DNA from: CALCTE01 sp045627885
GTDB taxonomy: Bacteria > Bacillota > Clostridia > Oscillospirales > CAG-272
Length of the DNA stretch: 12,756 nt
NCBI GenBank assembly: GCA_045627885.1
Contig: JAZQOM010000017.1
Location: 1-12,756, forward strand
Reading direction: 5' to 3'
Shown: in pieces, positions 1 through 5,627 of the stretch
Numbering within the stretch: position 1 is the stretch's first letter
Layout: every line of letters begins with the position of its first letter
Translations under genes and position numbers: made by a program
Notes under the pieces: model-generated
The model's database searches: none
What the model was told of the DNA's origin: nothing
Seen by the model: only the letters and a program-made list of their open reading frames with translations

Positions 1-1
1 G

Positions 2-415
2 CAAAAAACAGTTATTGATTCCAAAGCACAAGCAACAAAGCGACAGCAAGAGGGTTATACCTATGCACAAGAGCGTGGCTTTGATGTTGCCGAAGGTGCC
101 GCCAAAAACGAAGGCAGTGCCGGAAATCTCGCAGGAATGGGGATCGGACTTGGTATGATGGCGGGAGTCGGCAGTACAGTCGGCGGTGCGATCAATAATG
201 CAGTCGGCGGTGCATTTGCCGGAATGAATGCCGAGTCTCCGGGACAAGTCACAAAGTATTGTGATCAATGCGGAGCGGAATTAACGCCCGGTGCGGCATT
301 TTGTGATAACTGTGGTGCTCCGCAGTCTTCACCGGACACATGTTCAAAATGCGGGTTCAAATTCATAAAACCCGGAAAGTTCTGCCCTAAATGCGGCACA
401 AAGCGGGGTGAATAA
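2..415 (+). CDS. SPFH/Band-7 (YdjI-like) protein with C-terminal double zinc ribbon, 5'-truncated by the window
   Basis: The frame is open from base 2, so only the last 137 residues are visible and the true start lies upstream; the ATG at 137 is internal. The visible part begins with a charged Gln/Ala/Lys-rich stretch (QQEGYTYAQERGFDVAEGAA), then a Gly/Ala/Met-rich low-complexity linker. It ends with two treble-clef or rubredoxin-like knuckle pairs: CDQCG with FCDNCG, and CSKCG with FCPKCG. This layout is what I know from the C-terminus of bacterial SPFH proteins of the B. subtilis YdjI type (often annotated 'virion core protein'), which act at the membrane with PspA and YdjGH. The SPFH domain itself is outside the window, so the family call is by tail and context only. 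The stop overlaps the next ATG (TAATG), suggesting one transcript and coupled translation. Alternative: another zinc-ribbon protein with a Gly-rich linker. Confidence 0.62.
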   Translation, partial: QKTVIDSKAQATKRQQEGYTYAQERGFDVAEGAAKNEGSAGNLAGMGIGLGMMAGVGSTVGGAINNAVGGAFAGMNAESPGQVTKYCDQCGAELTPGAAFCDNCGAPQSSPDTCSKCGFKFIKPGKFCPKCGTKRGE

Positions 416-1080
416 TGATGAAGAATAAAACAAGAGGTCTTATTATTCTCCTGATCGCTTTTACTGCTCTTACAACGGTATTGCTGGTTATTCCGTCCGA
501 AAAAACAATGGCGTTTTGGATTTCATACGGATTTACGGCACTTGCATTTGCGGCACAAATACTCATTTGGAATACCGGGTTCAAAAACGGTGAGCCGTTA
601 AAATCAAAGTTTTTGGGATTGCCAATCGTTTACATAGGAACTGCATATCTGATTGTTCAATCGCTTTCGACAGTTTTATTCCGTTTTGTCAAAGTACAGA
701 GTTTCGTTTCGGTAATTGTATCCGTTTTGATTCTCGGTATATTCTCTATACTAATGATTTCATCGCAAGCGGCAAGAAATGAAATAAACCATGTTGAAGA
801 AAAAGTGAAAGCAAAAGTCGATTTTATCCGTTTGATTCAGTGTGATGTTGAATTACTTGCCAATGCCGAAACGGATACGGAAACAAAAAAATCGCTTGAA
901 AATTTGGCTGAAAAGGTACAGTTCAGCGATCCGATGAGTAATGAAAAGCTGAAACCCATTGAAGAAAAAATAGCAGAGAAAATTACCGAACTGAAAAGTT
1001 CTAATTCAAAAATGGTTTTAATCGGTGAGATAGATGCACTTCTTACCGAAAGAAATAGTAAAACAAAGCTTTTAAAATGA
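415..1080 (+). CDS. Four-helix membrane protein with C-terminal coiled region, function unknown
   Basis: I do not recognise a named family. The 221 residues contain four hydrophobic segments at about 8-27, 33-52, 68-89 and 98-117. A soluble, highly charged helical tail of about 100 residues follows (NEINHVEEKVKAKVDFIRLI onward, rich in Glu/Lys heptad-like spacing), so the tail is probably cytoplasmic and may pair with a partner. Its first ATG overlaps the stop of the SPFH-tail gene. A second ATG at 418 sits 6 bases after the GGGGTGA ribosome site (405-411) and is an equally good start, differing by one residue. It is 10 bases from the next gene. Position inside the SPFH/zinc-ribbon run suggests a membrane partner of that system; this is inference from context alone. 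Confidence 0.75.
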   Translation: MMKNKTRGLIILLIAFTALTTVLLVIPSEKTMAFWISYGFTALAFAAQILIWNTGFKNGEPLKSKFLGLPIVYIGTAYLIVQSLSTVLFRFVKVQSFVSVIVSVLILGIFSILMISSQAARNEINHVEEKVKAKVDFIRLIQCDVELLANAETDTETKKSLENLAEKVQFSDPMSNEKLKPIEEKIAEKITELKSSNSKMVLIGEIDALLTERNSKTKLLK

Positions 1081-1090
1081 GGGTATAAAT

Positions 1091-2236
1091 ATGGCTTTGT
1101 ATAAATGCCAAATGTGTGGTGGCGAGTTAGTTAAAAATCAAGATGGAACTTATGAATGTTTGTATTGTGGAACGATTCAATCGGTCGAAAATATAGCAAG
1201 AACTGTAGAAAACCCGATTGCTCCATCGGCATCAGCAATTGATAATGTTTATAAATCGGCTATTAATGCAATGGCTGCTGGAAAATACGAGAATGCAATT
1301 AAAATGTTTTCTGTCGTGATTGATTATCGCGACTCGAGTGAAAAGATAAACCTTTGCAAAGAAGCGTTAAAAAAAGAGACTTTTGAAACGATTTATACTA
1401 ATGCTTGCAATATTCAAGTGGTAGCAAAAACCGAAAAAGAATTTCGTAATGCTTCTGTTTTATTTGATAGAATCGCCGAATATAAAGATTCATCAGCCTT
1501 AAAGATTCAGTGCGAAACCACTGCAGATATGCTTCATAAAGAAGGTATATATGTAAAAGCATGCAAATTAATGGAAGAAGACAGCCTTGCTTTTGTTGAG
1601 CAATCGATACAATTGTTTGATAGTATTGGTGAATATAAAGATTCAGAAAGCAAGATTCAAGAATGCACAAAAAAACATGAAACATTAGAAAAGGAAATTG
1701 AATCCCATACATTATTAGTAAATGAAGCACGAAAAAAATTGCAAAATAACGAAAATAAGAAAAAGCGCAAGAGAAAAACAATAGTACTCATCATTTTTGT
1801 GATTATCACCCTCTTTATTGCATGTATTATCATATCTAAAAAAGCAACTCATTCTATCAATAATATCAAGATAGAAATGATAGATTCTACATCTAAACAC
1901 GATAGCAGATATTACTATGTGTATATGGATTTCAAAATTAATAATAACACTGGAAATACTATAGATTATCTAAATGTAACGACATTCTTTACAGATAAAA
2001 ACGGCAAATCCATAGGCACAATGACATCGGAATATGGTTCACTATACGGAGATGTCACCTTAAATTTAAAGTCGAAAGAAAGCACGATTAAAGAAACTTA
2101 CTTATCTGAATATCAATCGTCTTCTTCATACGGAACCTTATTTACCGAATTATATAATGACGGAATCGATAATTTGGTTATCATCCATGAAATCACATAT
2201 GTAAAGTGGTCTGATGGAGTTACATATAAGCGATAA
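1091..2236 (+). CDS. Zinc-ribbon, three-repeat, single-pass membrane protein with C-terminal probable extracytoplasmic domain
   Basis: A 381-aa modular protein. Residues 6-26 form a zinc ribbon (C6, C9, C23, C26). Residues 50-195 carry helical TPR/Sel1-like units, each closing with a copy of the same motif: DYRDSSEKINLC (78-89), EYKDSSALKIQC (130-141) and EYKDSESKIQEC (181-192), spaced 51-52 residues. A charged helix (195-229) leads to a basic patch (KKKRKRK) and one transmembrane helix (230-249). The last 130 residues are beta-rich and Tyr/Ser-rich, like the FxLYD or 'DUF5067' type of Bacillota surface domain; that comparison is only by appearance. The basic patch before the helix predicts a cytoplasmic N-terminus and an outside C-terminus. 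GAGGG (1079-1083) lies 7 bases before the ATG, right at the stop of the preceding gene. Function unknown; it could pass a signal between surface and cytoplasm. Confidence 0.85.
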   Translation: MALYKCQMCGGELVKNQDGTYECLYCGTIQSVENIARTVENPIAPSASAIDNVYKSAINAMAAGKYENAIKMFSVVIDYRDSSEKINLCKEALKKETFETIYTNACNIQVVAKTEKEFRNASVLFDRIAEYKDSSALKIQCETTADMLHKEGIYVKACKLMEEDSLAFVEQSIQLFDSIGEYKDSESKIQECTKKHETLEKEIESHTLLVNEARKKLQNNENKKKRKRKTIVLIIFVIITLFIACIIISKKATHSINNIKIEMIDSTSKHDSRYYYVYMDFKINNNTGNTIDYLNVTTFFTDKNGKSIGTMTSEYGSLYGDVTLNLKSKESTIKETYLSEYQSSSSYGTLFTELYNDGIDNLVIIHEITYVKWSDGVTYKR

Positions 2237-2280
2237 CATTTTAGCTCAAACGTATCCGAAAGGAACGTAAAAAATAAAAT

Positions 2281-2286
2281 GGAGGT
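2281..2286 (+). promoter_or_regulatory. Ribosome binding site deciding the start of the TPR-like gene
   Basis: GGAGGT with 8 bases to the ATG at 2295. The ATG at 2289 is too close (2 bases) to be used efficiently, so the protein is expected to begin MSEENK. Confidence 0.7.
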
Positions 2287-2294
2287 AAATGGCA

Positions 2295-2957
2295 ATGAGC
2301 GAAGAGAACAAGTACTTGAAACTCGCAAAAGCTGCAAGAGAGGAGGAAAACACAGAAGACGCAAAGAAGTATTACGAAATGGCATATACTGACATGCCTG
2401 ATAATCCGGAAGCTAAATGGTATTATGCGTATTATTCTTTGATGGATTGCGTTAATAAAGAAATAGCCGATCGTTATTCAAAACTTTGCAATTCACTGAT
2501 TCCAACTTTGAAACTTGTAAAAGGTATGTCTGATGAGCAAGAAAAGGCAGATTTGGCTGAAACGATTGTTGATAGCTGGTTGCCCTTAAAGCATTCGATG
2601 GTAAGAGCGATTCTGAATGTGGAGGTAAATGGTCAGATGGTGCTTCCTTATTCTGATGTTACTCAAGTCAAACGTGATGGAGACAAAATTCTTGAAACTT
2701 TAGGCGATGATATTCTTTCCATTTTCGGTGAAAAAAAGCCTTATACTGATATTGCCGTAAGAATTTGGAAAGAAAGAATTGATGATCGACATGCTCTTTC
2801 CGGATATCGTAACTATAAGGATAAAGGCAAAAAATTATGGTTTGATGAACTCGCAGAAAGAATTCAAAAATACGATAGTACATATGTAATGCCTGAGTTT
2901 AAGCAGGCGGGTGGATGTGCTGCTGGCGATGCTGCGAAAGCACAACCCGGAAAATAA
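2295..2957 (+). CDS. Soluble TPR-like protein, function unknown
   Basis: A 220-aa protein without signal peptide or membrane helix. The N-terminus (MSEENKYLKLAKAAREEE, then DAKKYYEMAYTDMPDNPEAK) is a recognisable TPR pair of the kind found in Bacillota zinc-ribbon/TPR proteins. The central and C-terminal helices (IVDSWLPLKHSM, DDILSIFGEKKPY, ELAERIQKYDSTYV) are not assigned, and the tail is Gly/Ala rich (GGCAAGDAAKAQPGK). I place the start at 2295, because the GGAGGT at 2281-2286 is 8 bases from it but only 2 from the other ATG at 2289. A second GGAGGTAAATGG copy at 2621-2632 precedes an in-frame ATG (2637). It belongs to the same direction and spacing pattern as the upstream membrane proteins, and its likely role is protein-protein contact within that cluster. 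Confidence 0.82.
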   Translation: MSEENKYLKLAKAAREEENTEDAKKYYEMAYTDMPDNPEAKWYYAYYSLMDCVNKEIADRYSKLCNSLIPTLKLVKGMSDEQEKADLAETIVDSWLPLKHSMVRAILNVEVNGQMVLPYSDVTQVKRDGDKILETLGDDILSIFGEKKPYTDIAVRIWKERIDDRHALSGYRNYKDKGKKLWFDELAERIQKYDSTYVMPEFKQAGGCAAGDAAKAQPGK

Positions 2958-2966
2958 TTATTTCTC

Positions 2967-3003
2967 CTCCAATCAGGTTTTTACATCAAAAACCTGATTG
3001 GAG
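2967..3003. repeat. Perfect 16-bp inverted repeat covering the ribosome site of the YidD-like gene
   Basis: Left arm CTCCAATCAGGTTTTT (2967-2982), loop ACATC, right arm AAAAACCTGATTGGAG (2988-3003). The right arm ends in GGAG, the only plausible Shine-Dalgarno before the ATG at 3016, and the left arm begins with the pairing CTCC. No run of T follows on the + strand (GTTAATATTAAAA), so a standard intrinsic terminator is unlikely in that direction. It begins 10 bases after the stop of the TPR-like gene. The likely effect is to hide the ribosome site when folded; it may also slow 3' decay of the upstream message. Confidence 0.85.
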
Positions 3004-3015
3004 TTAATATTAAAA

Positions 3016-3465
3016 ATGGATCCAAAAACTTTTAAAAGCCTAATAGAGTATCATAATCAACAACGCAAATTGCTCCATTATCAAAACGAACGTGTGCTAT
3101 CCAAACCTAACACAAATAAAGTTCATTTGATAATATATGGAATCGTATATTTCGTTTGTGTCGCTATTATTTGTTTTTTGGGGTGTTCTATTTGTCAAAA
3201 GTTGTGGATAAAAATTATAGTGTCATGTTTAATGAGTATTCTTTTTTCTGATTTCTATTTGAGGTTTTTGGGAATAAAAGCTGTTGAATGTTATCAGCAT
3301 TATGCCAAAGAAGAAACACGGCGAAAATGTTTATGCGTTCCATCATGTTCTGAATATGCTATTTTATGTTTGAAAAAATACGAATTGATAAAAGCTCTGA
3401 TAAAGATAAGAAAACGACTGTTTGTCACCTGTAAAGGTGAAGATTATAAAATTGATTGGCCGTAA
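3016..3465 (+). CDS. Two-helix membrane protein with diverged YidD-like C-terminal domain
   Basis: A 149-aa protein. After a charged N-terminus (about 36 residues) come two hydrophobic stretches at about 37-58 and 64-86. The last 45 residues resemble YidD (membrane protein insertion efficiency factor, UPF0161): C105-L-C-V-P-S-C111-S-E-Y-A, then KKYELIKALIK, an Arg-rich helix, a Cys (C139) and a short tail ending KIDWP, matching the family order Y-P-[ST]-C-S-E-Y-A / K-H-G-x-x-K-G / R-x-x-R-C / D-P-V-P. The Gly-Gly and final DPVP are altered (GEDYKIDWP). YidD is known to sit at the inner face of the membrane and help YidC/Sec insertion. I use ATG 3016, with GGAG (3000-3003) 12 bases upstream; TTG 2998 lies inside the hairpin arm. 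YidD is usually near rnpA/yidC and alone, so a version fused to two helices beside SPFH/TPR genes is a paralogue with an unknown role. Confidence 0.72.
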   Translation: MDPKTFKSLIEYHNQQRKLLHYQNERVLSKPNTNKVHLIIYGIVYFVCVAIICFLGCSICQKLWIKIIVSCLMSILFSDFYLRFLGIKAVECYQHYAKEETRRKCLCVPSCSEYAILCLKKYELIKALIKIRKRLFVTCKGEDYKIDWP

Positions 3466-3481
3466 AAAGGAGTGAGCGTTT

Positions 3482-3601
3482 ATGGCGCAAACAAAATCAA
3501 GCACAAAAGGAAAACCAAACAAGAAGATTGTACCTGTTGATTCATACAAGAAAAAAGACGGGACAAAAGTAAAAGCCCACCGAAGATCTACACCCAAATG
3601 A
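3482..3601 (+). CDS. 39-aa basic protein with KKKDGTKVKAHRRSTP motif
   Basis: A short reading frame with a good ribosome site (AAAGGAG, 3466-3472, 9 bases before the ATG). The product is Lys-rich and ends SYKKKDGTKVKAHRRSTPK. The motif S/GY-x-[KR]KDGT-x-V-[KR]-x-H-x-R-S is one I recognise from short bacterial and phage-associated proteins and from C-termini of larger ones; its function is unknown to me. It follows the YidD-like gene after 16 bases and precedes a terminator, so it is the last gene of the run. There is no signal peptide or membrane helix; the charge suggests nucleic acid or anionic-lipid contact (speculation). Confidence 0.7.
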   Translation: MAQTKSSTKGKPNKKIVPVDSYKKKDGTKVKAHRRSTPK

Positions 3602-3647
3602 TTTTATCGGTATGAGTAACATTCACAGAATAGTATTGTGATATTCC

Positions 3648-3686
3648 AAAAAGGAAACCGGCGTTGATTTTTCAATGCCGGTTTCC
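3648..3686 (-). terminator. Intrinsic terminator between converging genes, best on the - strand
   Basis: GGAAACCGGC (3653-3662) pairs with GCCGGTTTCC (3677-3686); TTGA pairs with TCAA and one G-U lies between, giving a 15-bp stem with a TTTT loop. On the - strand the stem is followed by TTTTTGG, a proper U-tract (3648-3652), so it ends the tnpV transcript. On the + strand only a poor T-rich tail follows (CATTAGTATCTACATTTT), but it lies 47 bases after the 39-aa gene and may also stop that run. Confidence 0.7.
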
Positions 3687-3688
3687 CA

Positions 3689-3817
3689 TTAGTATCTACA
3701 TTTTATTATTGCCCAAAGATCTTCTTTATTTGAGCCTTCGTACTTAAAATATCCGTTTGCTTTTAAGAATGTCAGTATTTCCCCGGTATATCCGTCGCTG
3801 ATATTACCTTTCGTCAG
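3689..3817 (-). pseudogene. Start-less coding remnant downstream of tnpV
   Basis: On the - strand a reading frame of 42 codons plus stop has protein-like composition (SDGYTGEILTFLKANGYFKY, then EGSNKEDLWAIIKCRY). It has no ATG, GTG or TTG, and a TAA lies in frame just upstream (3818-3820). Its first codons overlap the TnpV stop in another frame. It reads like the C-terminus of a gene whose front was lost or frameshifted. I cannot name the family. A non-coding explanation is possible. Confidence 0.35.
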
Positions 3818-4113
3818 TTACAGATTGGTTCGTTGTTTACAATTTCCGTTGCTTGCGCCCGGATGGCGTTCATCCGCCGCACCCATTCCATTTGGTCGGT
3901 GGCTTTAAGTGCTTCTGTGATTCCGTCACGCTCGGAAAACTGCTTTACCAACTGAGAAAACATTTCTTCGGCATCTCGGTCTATATCAAAGAGATACTGT
4001 TCCAGCGTACCTTCCATCCGCATGGTATTTATAACAGTCGGCGATTTTCTTTTCAAGTAGTTATAGTGTCGTTGTCCCCATACTCCGATACTTGTGATAT
4101 ATTCGTCTTTCAT
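3814..4113 (-). CDS. tnpV: TnpV-family transposon-encoded protein
   Basis: A 99-aa protein matching the TnpV family carried by Tn4451-like and other clostridial mobile elements: GVWGQRHYNYLKRKSP near the start, YLFDIDRDAEEMFSQLVKQ in the middle, and the hallmark TEALKATDQMEWVRRMNAIR with an A-x-E-I-V-N ending. Family members are usually about 115-130 residues with an extra N-terminal segment that is missing here, so it is a short or trimmed version. The molecular role is not established; the name comes from location in transposons. Its ATG overlaps the stop of the 60-aa gene before it (ATGA), so the pair is translationally coupled. No transposase or recombinase is in the window, so this is either an orphan cargo pair or the remains of an element. 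Confidence 0.85.
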   Translation of the reverse strand: MKDEYITSIGVWGQRHYNYLKRKSPTVINTMRMEGTLEQYLFDIDRDAEEMFSQLVKQFSERDGITEALKATDQMEWVRRMNAIRAQATEIVNNEPICN

Positions 4114-4292
4114 ACTTTCACGCTCACTTTCTTTGACGGTGCGTTGATGATTTTAATGAGCAATTCATCCACATATTCGGTCGGTTTGCCTTGCTCGGTG
4201 AACATCGTTCTTGCGGTATTCACGCAGGCAATCAAAACCCGGTGTTCAAAATCATCAAGTTTTACTTTGTGTTCAACATCTTTTACTTTCAT
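4110..4292 (-). CDS. 60-aa hypothetical protein of mobile elements, paired with tnpV
   Basis: The start at 4292 is set by an AAGGAGG ribosome site 9 bases upstream (4302-4308 on the + numbering); a longer frame to 4319 would include that site. The product (MKVKDVEHKVKLDDFEHRVL..., ending APSKKVSVKV) has an LDDFEHRVL core and a [TE]YVDELLIKIINAP segment. I have seen this in short hypothetical proteins sitting beside TnpV in Clostridia. It is soluble and mixed-charge, with no motif that gives a function. The ATGA overlap with tnpV supports a two-gene unit. Confidence 0.7.
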   Translation of the reverse strand: MKVKDVEHKVKLDDFEHRVLIACVNTARTMFTEQGKPTEYVDELLIKIINAPSKKVSVKV

Positions 4293-4317
4293 AGCAAAAT
4301 TCCTCCTTTGCAAGTAC

Positions 4318-4323
4318 ATTGTA
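4318..4323 (-). promoter_or_regulatory. Possible -10 element of the 60-aa gene/tnpV pair
   Basis: On the - strand TACAAT lies about 26 bases upstream of the ATG at 4292, leaving a short leader that just contains the ribosome site. No convincing -35 is present (T-rich sequence only), so this is weak. Confidence 0.3.
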
Positions 4324-4447
4324 TCGCAAAAGAGGAATTTATAAAAATGTGCGTTTTGAATTTATGAATATGATTGTTCGGCACCGAAACCATTGATTTT
4401 ATTTTGTTTCCATCAAGTCCGTTATGAACACTCCGACCATAACGAGC

Positions 4448-4486
4448 CGGTAGAGATAATACAATCTCTACCGCACATTTTATCTT
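4448..4486 (+). terminator. Orphan hairpin with T-rich tail, possible terminator remnant
   Basis: CGGTAGAGAT (4448-4457), loop AATACA, ATCTCTACCG (4464-4473), then CACATTTTATCTTTTT on the + strand. No + strand gene ends nearby, so if it is a terminator its gene has been lost, or it marks an element edge. On the - strand there is no T-tract. Confidence 0.35.
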
Positions 4487-4601
4487 TTTATACCGAATAT
4501 ATCTAAAAACCTTTCCGTATGATGTAATCGAGATGACGACGGCGTTATCATTTCTCCCTATCTGAATTTTTATGCAAAGTACTGATTTTATTTCGGCAAT
4601 A

Positions 4602-4610
4602 TGATATATT
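4602..4610 (+). promoter_or_regulatory. Extended -10 promoter candidate for the VOC gene
   Basis: TG-A-TATATT (4602-4610) is an extended -10; CTGATT (4582-4587), 17 bases before the hexamer, is a poor -35. The start would fall near 4617, giving a short leader with AGGAG (4628-4632). Confidence 0.4.
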
Positions 4611-4640
4611 GAATACATCATTAAATCAGGAGTTTATGTT

Positions 4641-5234
4641 ATGTCAATTAAACCGGCTATGCCGAAATTTATCGGCCTTTCTCATGTTTGCATTTTTGTA
4701 GACGATATGGAAGAAGCTGTAAAGTATTATGAAAAATTGCTTGGTACAGAACTTGACCATTGTATTCCCCATTGGAAAAATGAGGGATTTTTCAAAGCAG
4801 GCGGTTTTGTCGATGAAGCTAAAGACGGAGATGTTTCAATAGCATTTGTCAATGTTCCGGGCGCAAGTCTTACACTCGAACTTATGCAATACCATTATCC
4901 GGTAGGCAGAAAAAAACCGATTGTTTTTGCAGCCAACGATGTCAGCGGCGCAAGACATGTGGCTCTAAAAATCACAAATATTGACGAAGCGTTTGAACAT
5001 ATCAAAGTAATGCCGGATACAAAGCTTATAAATCAAACAGATTCTTACAAGGTTTATACAATCAGCGATACTAAACCTCAAGAAGTCCTTTTCCCCGGAC
5101 AGAAGCCGGGCGAAACTGATGAAAGAAACGAAAGCGCCGCTGCTATTCTCGGCAAGGTCAGATATTTTTATTTTATCGATAAATACGGACTTCAATGGGA
5201 ATTTGAGCAGGGACATTCGGATATCGGCAATTAA
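4641..5234 (+). CDS. VOC-superfamily (glyoxalase/dioxygenase fold) metalloprotein
   Basis: A 197-aa protein with two beta-alpha-beta-beta-beta modules. Module one starts GLSHVCIFVDDMEEAVKYYE with H15; the first-module acid is in LTLELMQY (E80). Module two starts GARHVALKITNIDEAFEHI with H106 and ends YGLQWEFEQG with E187. H15/E80/H106/E187 fit the two-His two-Glu metal site of glyoxalase I, methylmalonyl-CoA epimerase and extradiol dioxygenases; exact substrate cannot be read. The segment 140-172 (with FPGQKPGETDERNES) is a longer insert than in plain glyoxalase I (about 130-180 aa in total). AGGAG (4628-4632) is 8 bases before the ATG. It stands alone between the mobile remnant and a terminator, so no operon partner hints at its substrate. 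Confidence 0.85.
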   Translation: MSIKPAMPKFIGLSHVCIFVDDMEEAVKYYEKLLGTELDHCIPHWKNEGFFKAGGFVDEAKDGDVSIAFVNVPGASLTLELMQYHYPVGRKKPIVFAANDVSGARHVALKITNIDEAFEHIKVMPDTKLINQTDSYKVYTISDTKPQEVLFPGQKPGETDERNESAAAILGKVRYFYFIDKYGLQWEFEQGHSDIGN

Positions 5235-5256
5235 CAATCATAACAATTACCTTACC

Positions 5257-5296
5257 AAAAAAGCGGCAAGTTTCTTTTGAAACTCGTCGCTTTTTT
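5257..5296. terminator. Bidirectional intrinsic terminator
   Basis: AAAAAAGCGGCAAGTTTC (5257-5274), loop TTTT, GAAACTCGTCGCTTTTTT (5279-5296): a stem with one G-U and one A-C mismatch, flanked by A6 on one side and T6 on the other. It can end both the VOC gene (+) and the aro operon (-) between convergent genes. It also marks the change from AT-rich left DNA to higher-GC right DNA. Confidence 0.85.
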
Positions 5297-5309
5297 CTTT
5301 GTCTTATGG

Positions 5310-5627
5310 TTACTTTTCGATAAACTTTACCGCCGTGCCGTAGGCTATGACCTCCGCCGCACCCTGCATTACCGCGGACGATGCGTAGCGGATATTGACT
5401 ATCGCATCCGCTCCGAGCGCCTCTGCCTCCGCTACCATTCTCTTTGTCGCTATGGCTCTTGCCTCGTTCATCATCTCGTTGTACGCCGAAAGCTCGCCGC
5501 CCACAAGCGTTTTGAACGCCTGTGTGATGTCCTTGCCGATATGCTTTGACTGAATGGTGCTTCCCTTTACAATCGAAAGTGTCTCGAGTTCTTTGCCTGT
5601 GATGTAATCAGTATTTACCAATATCAT
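5310..5627 (-). CDS. YbjQ-family (UPF0145) heavy-metal-binding-domain protein
   Basis: A 105-aa protein typical of the YbjQ family: TDYITGKELETLSIVKGSTI near the start, then DITQAFKTLVGGELSAYNEM, ARAIATKRMVAEAEALGADA and IVNIRYASS...EVIAYGTAV at the end. Family members form oligomers with a metal-binding-like fold; their role is unknown. I start at ATG 5627, because AAGGAGG lies 8 bases before it while the upstream GTG (5636) overlaps that ribosome site. The gene overlaps the preceding membrane-protein gene by 20 bases and is the last of the operon, just before the bidirectional terminator. The link to aromatic synthesis is positional only. Confidence 0.9.
   Translation of the reverse strand: MILVNTDYITGKELETLSIVKGSTIQSKHIGKDITQAFKTLVGGELSAYNEMMNEARAIATKRMVAEAEALGADAIVNIRYASSAVMQGAAEVIAYGTAVKFIEK

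Larger units (their letters stand above)
4324..4640. other. Intergenic stretch between diverging genes
   Basis: About 320 bases with no convincing gene. A - strand open frame runs through it (to 4621) but has no ribosome site, reads over the real upstream region of the 60-aa gene and has no recognisable motif. Contents seen: a 10-bp stem hairpin (4448-4473) and a promoter-like sequence at 4602-4610 before the VOC gene. It may hold degraded ends of the mobile element. Confidence 0.5.

Noticed and set aside
2998..3015. TTG start for the YidD-like gene
   Set aside because: The TTG lies within the hairpin arm and overlaps the GGAG itself, so it cannot use it; ATG 3016 is better.
3853..4344. 163-aa + strand open frame opposite tnpV
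   Set aside because: It is the antisense shadow of tnpV and the 60-aa gene, which have clear family match and ribosome sites.
4289..4621. 110-aa - strand open frame upstream of the 60-aa gene
   Set aside because: No ribosome site or recognisable motif; it covers the real ribosome site of the 60-aa gene and an inverted repeat. A decayed gene cannot be excluded.
5277..5549. + strand open frame starting in the terminator
   Set aside because: Starts inside a terminator loop and lies antisense to the YbjQ-family gene; Arg/Cys-rich translation typical of a shadow frame.
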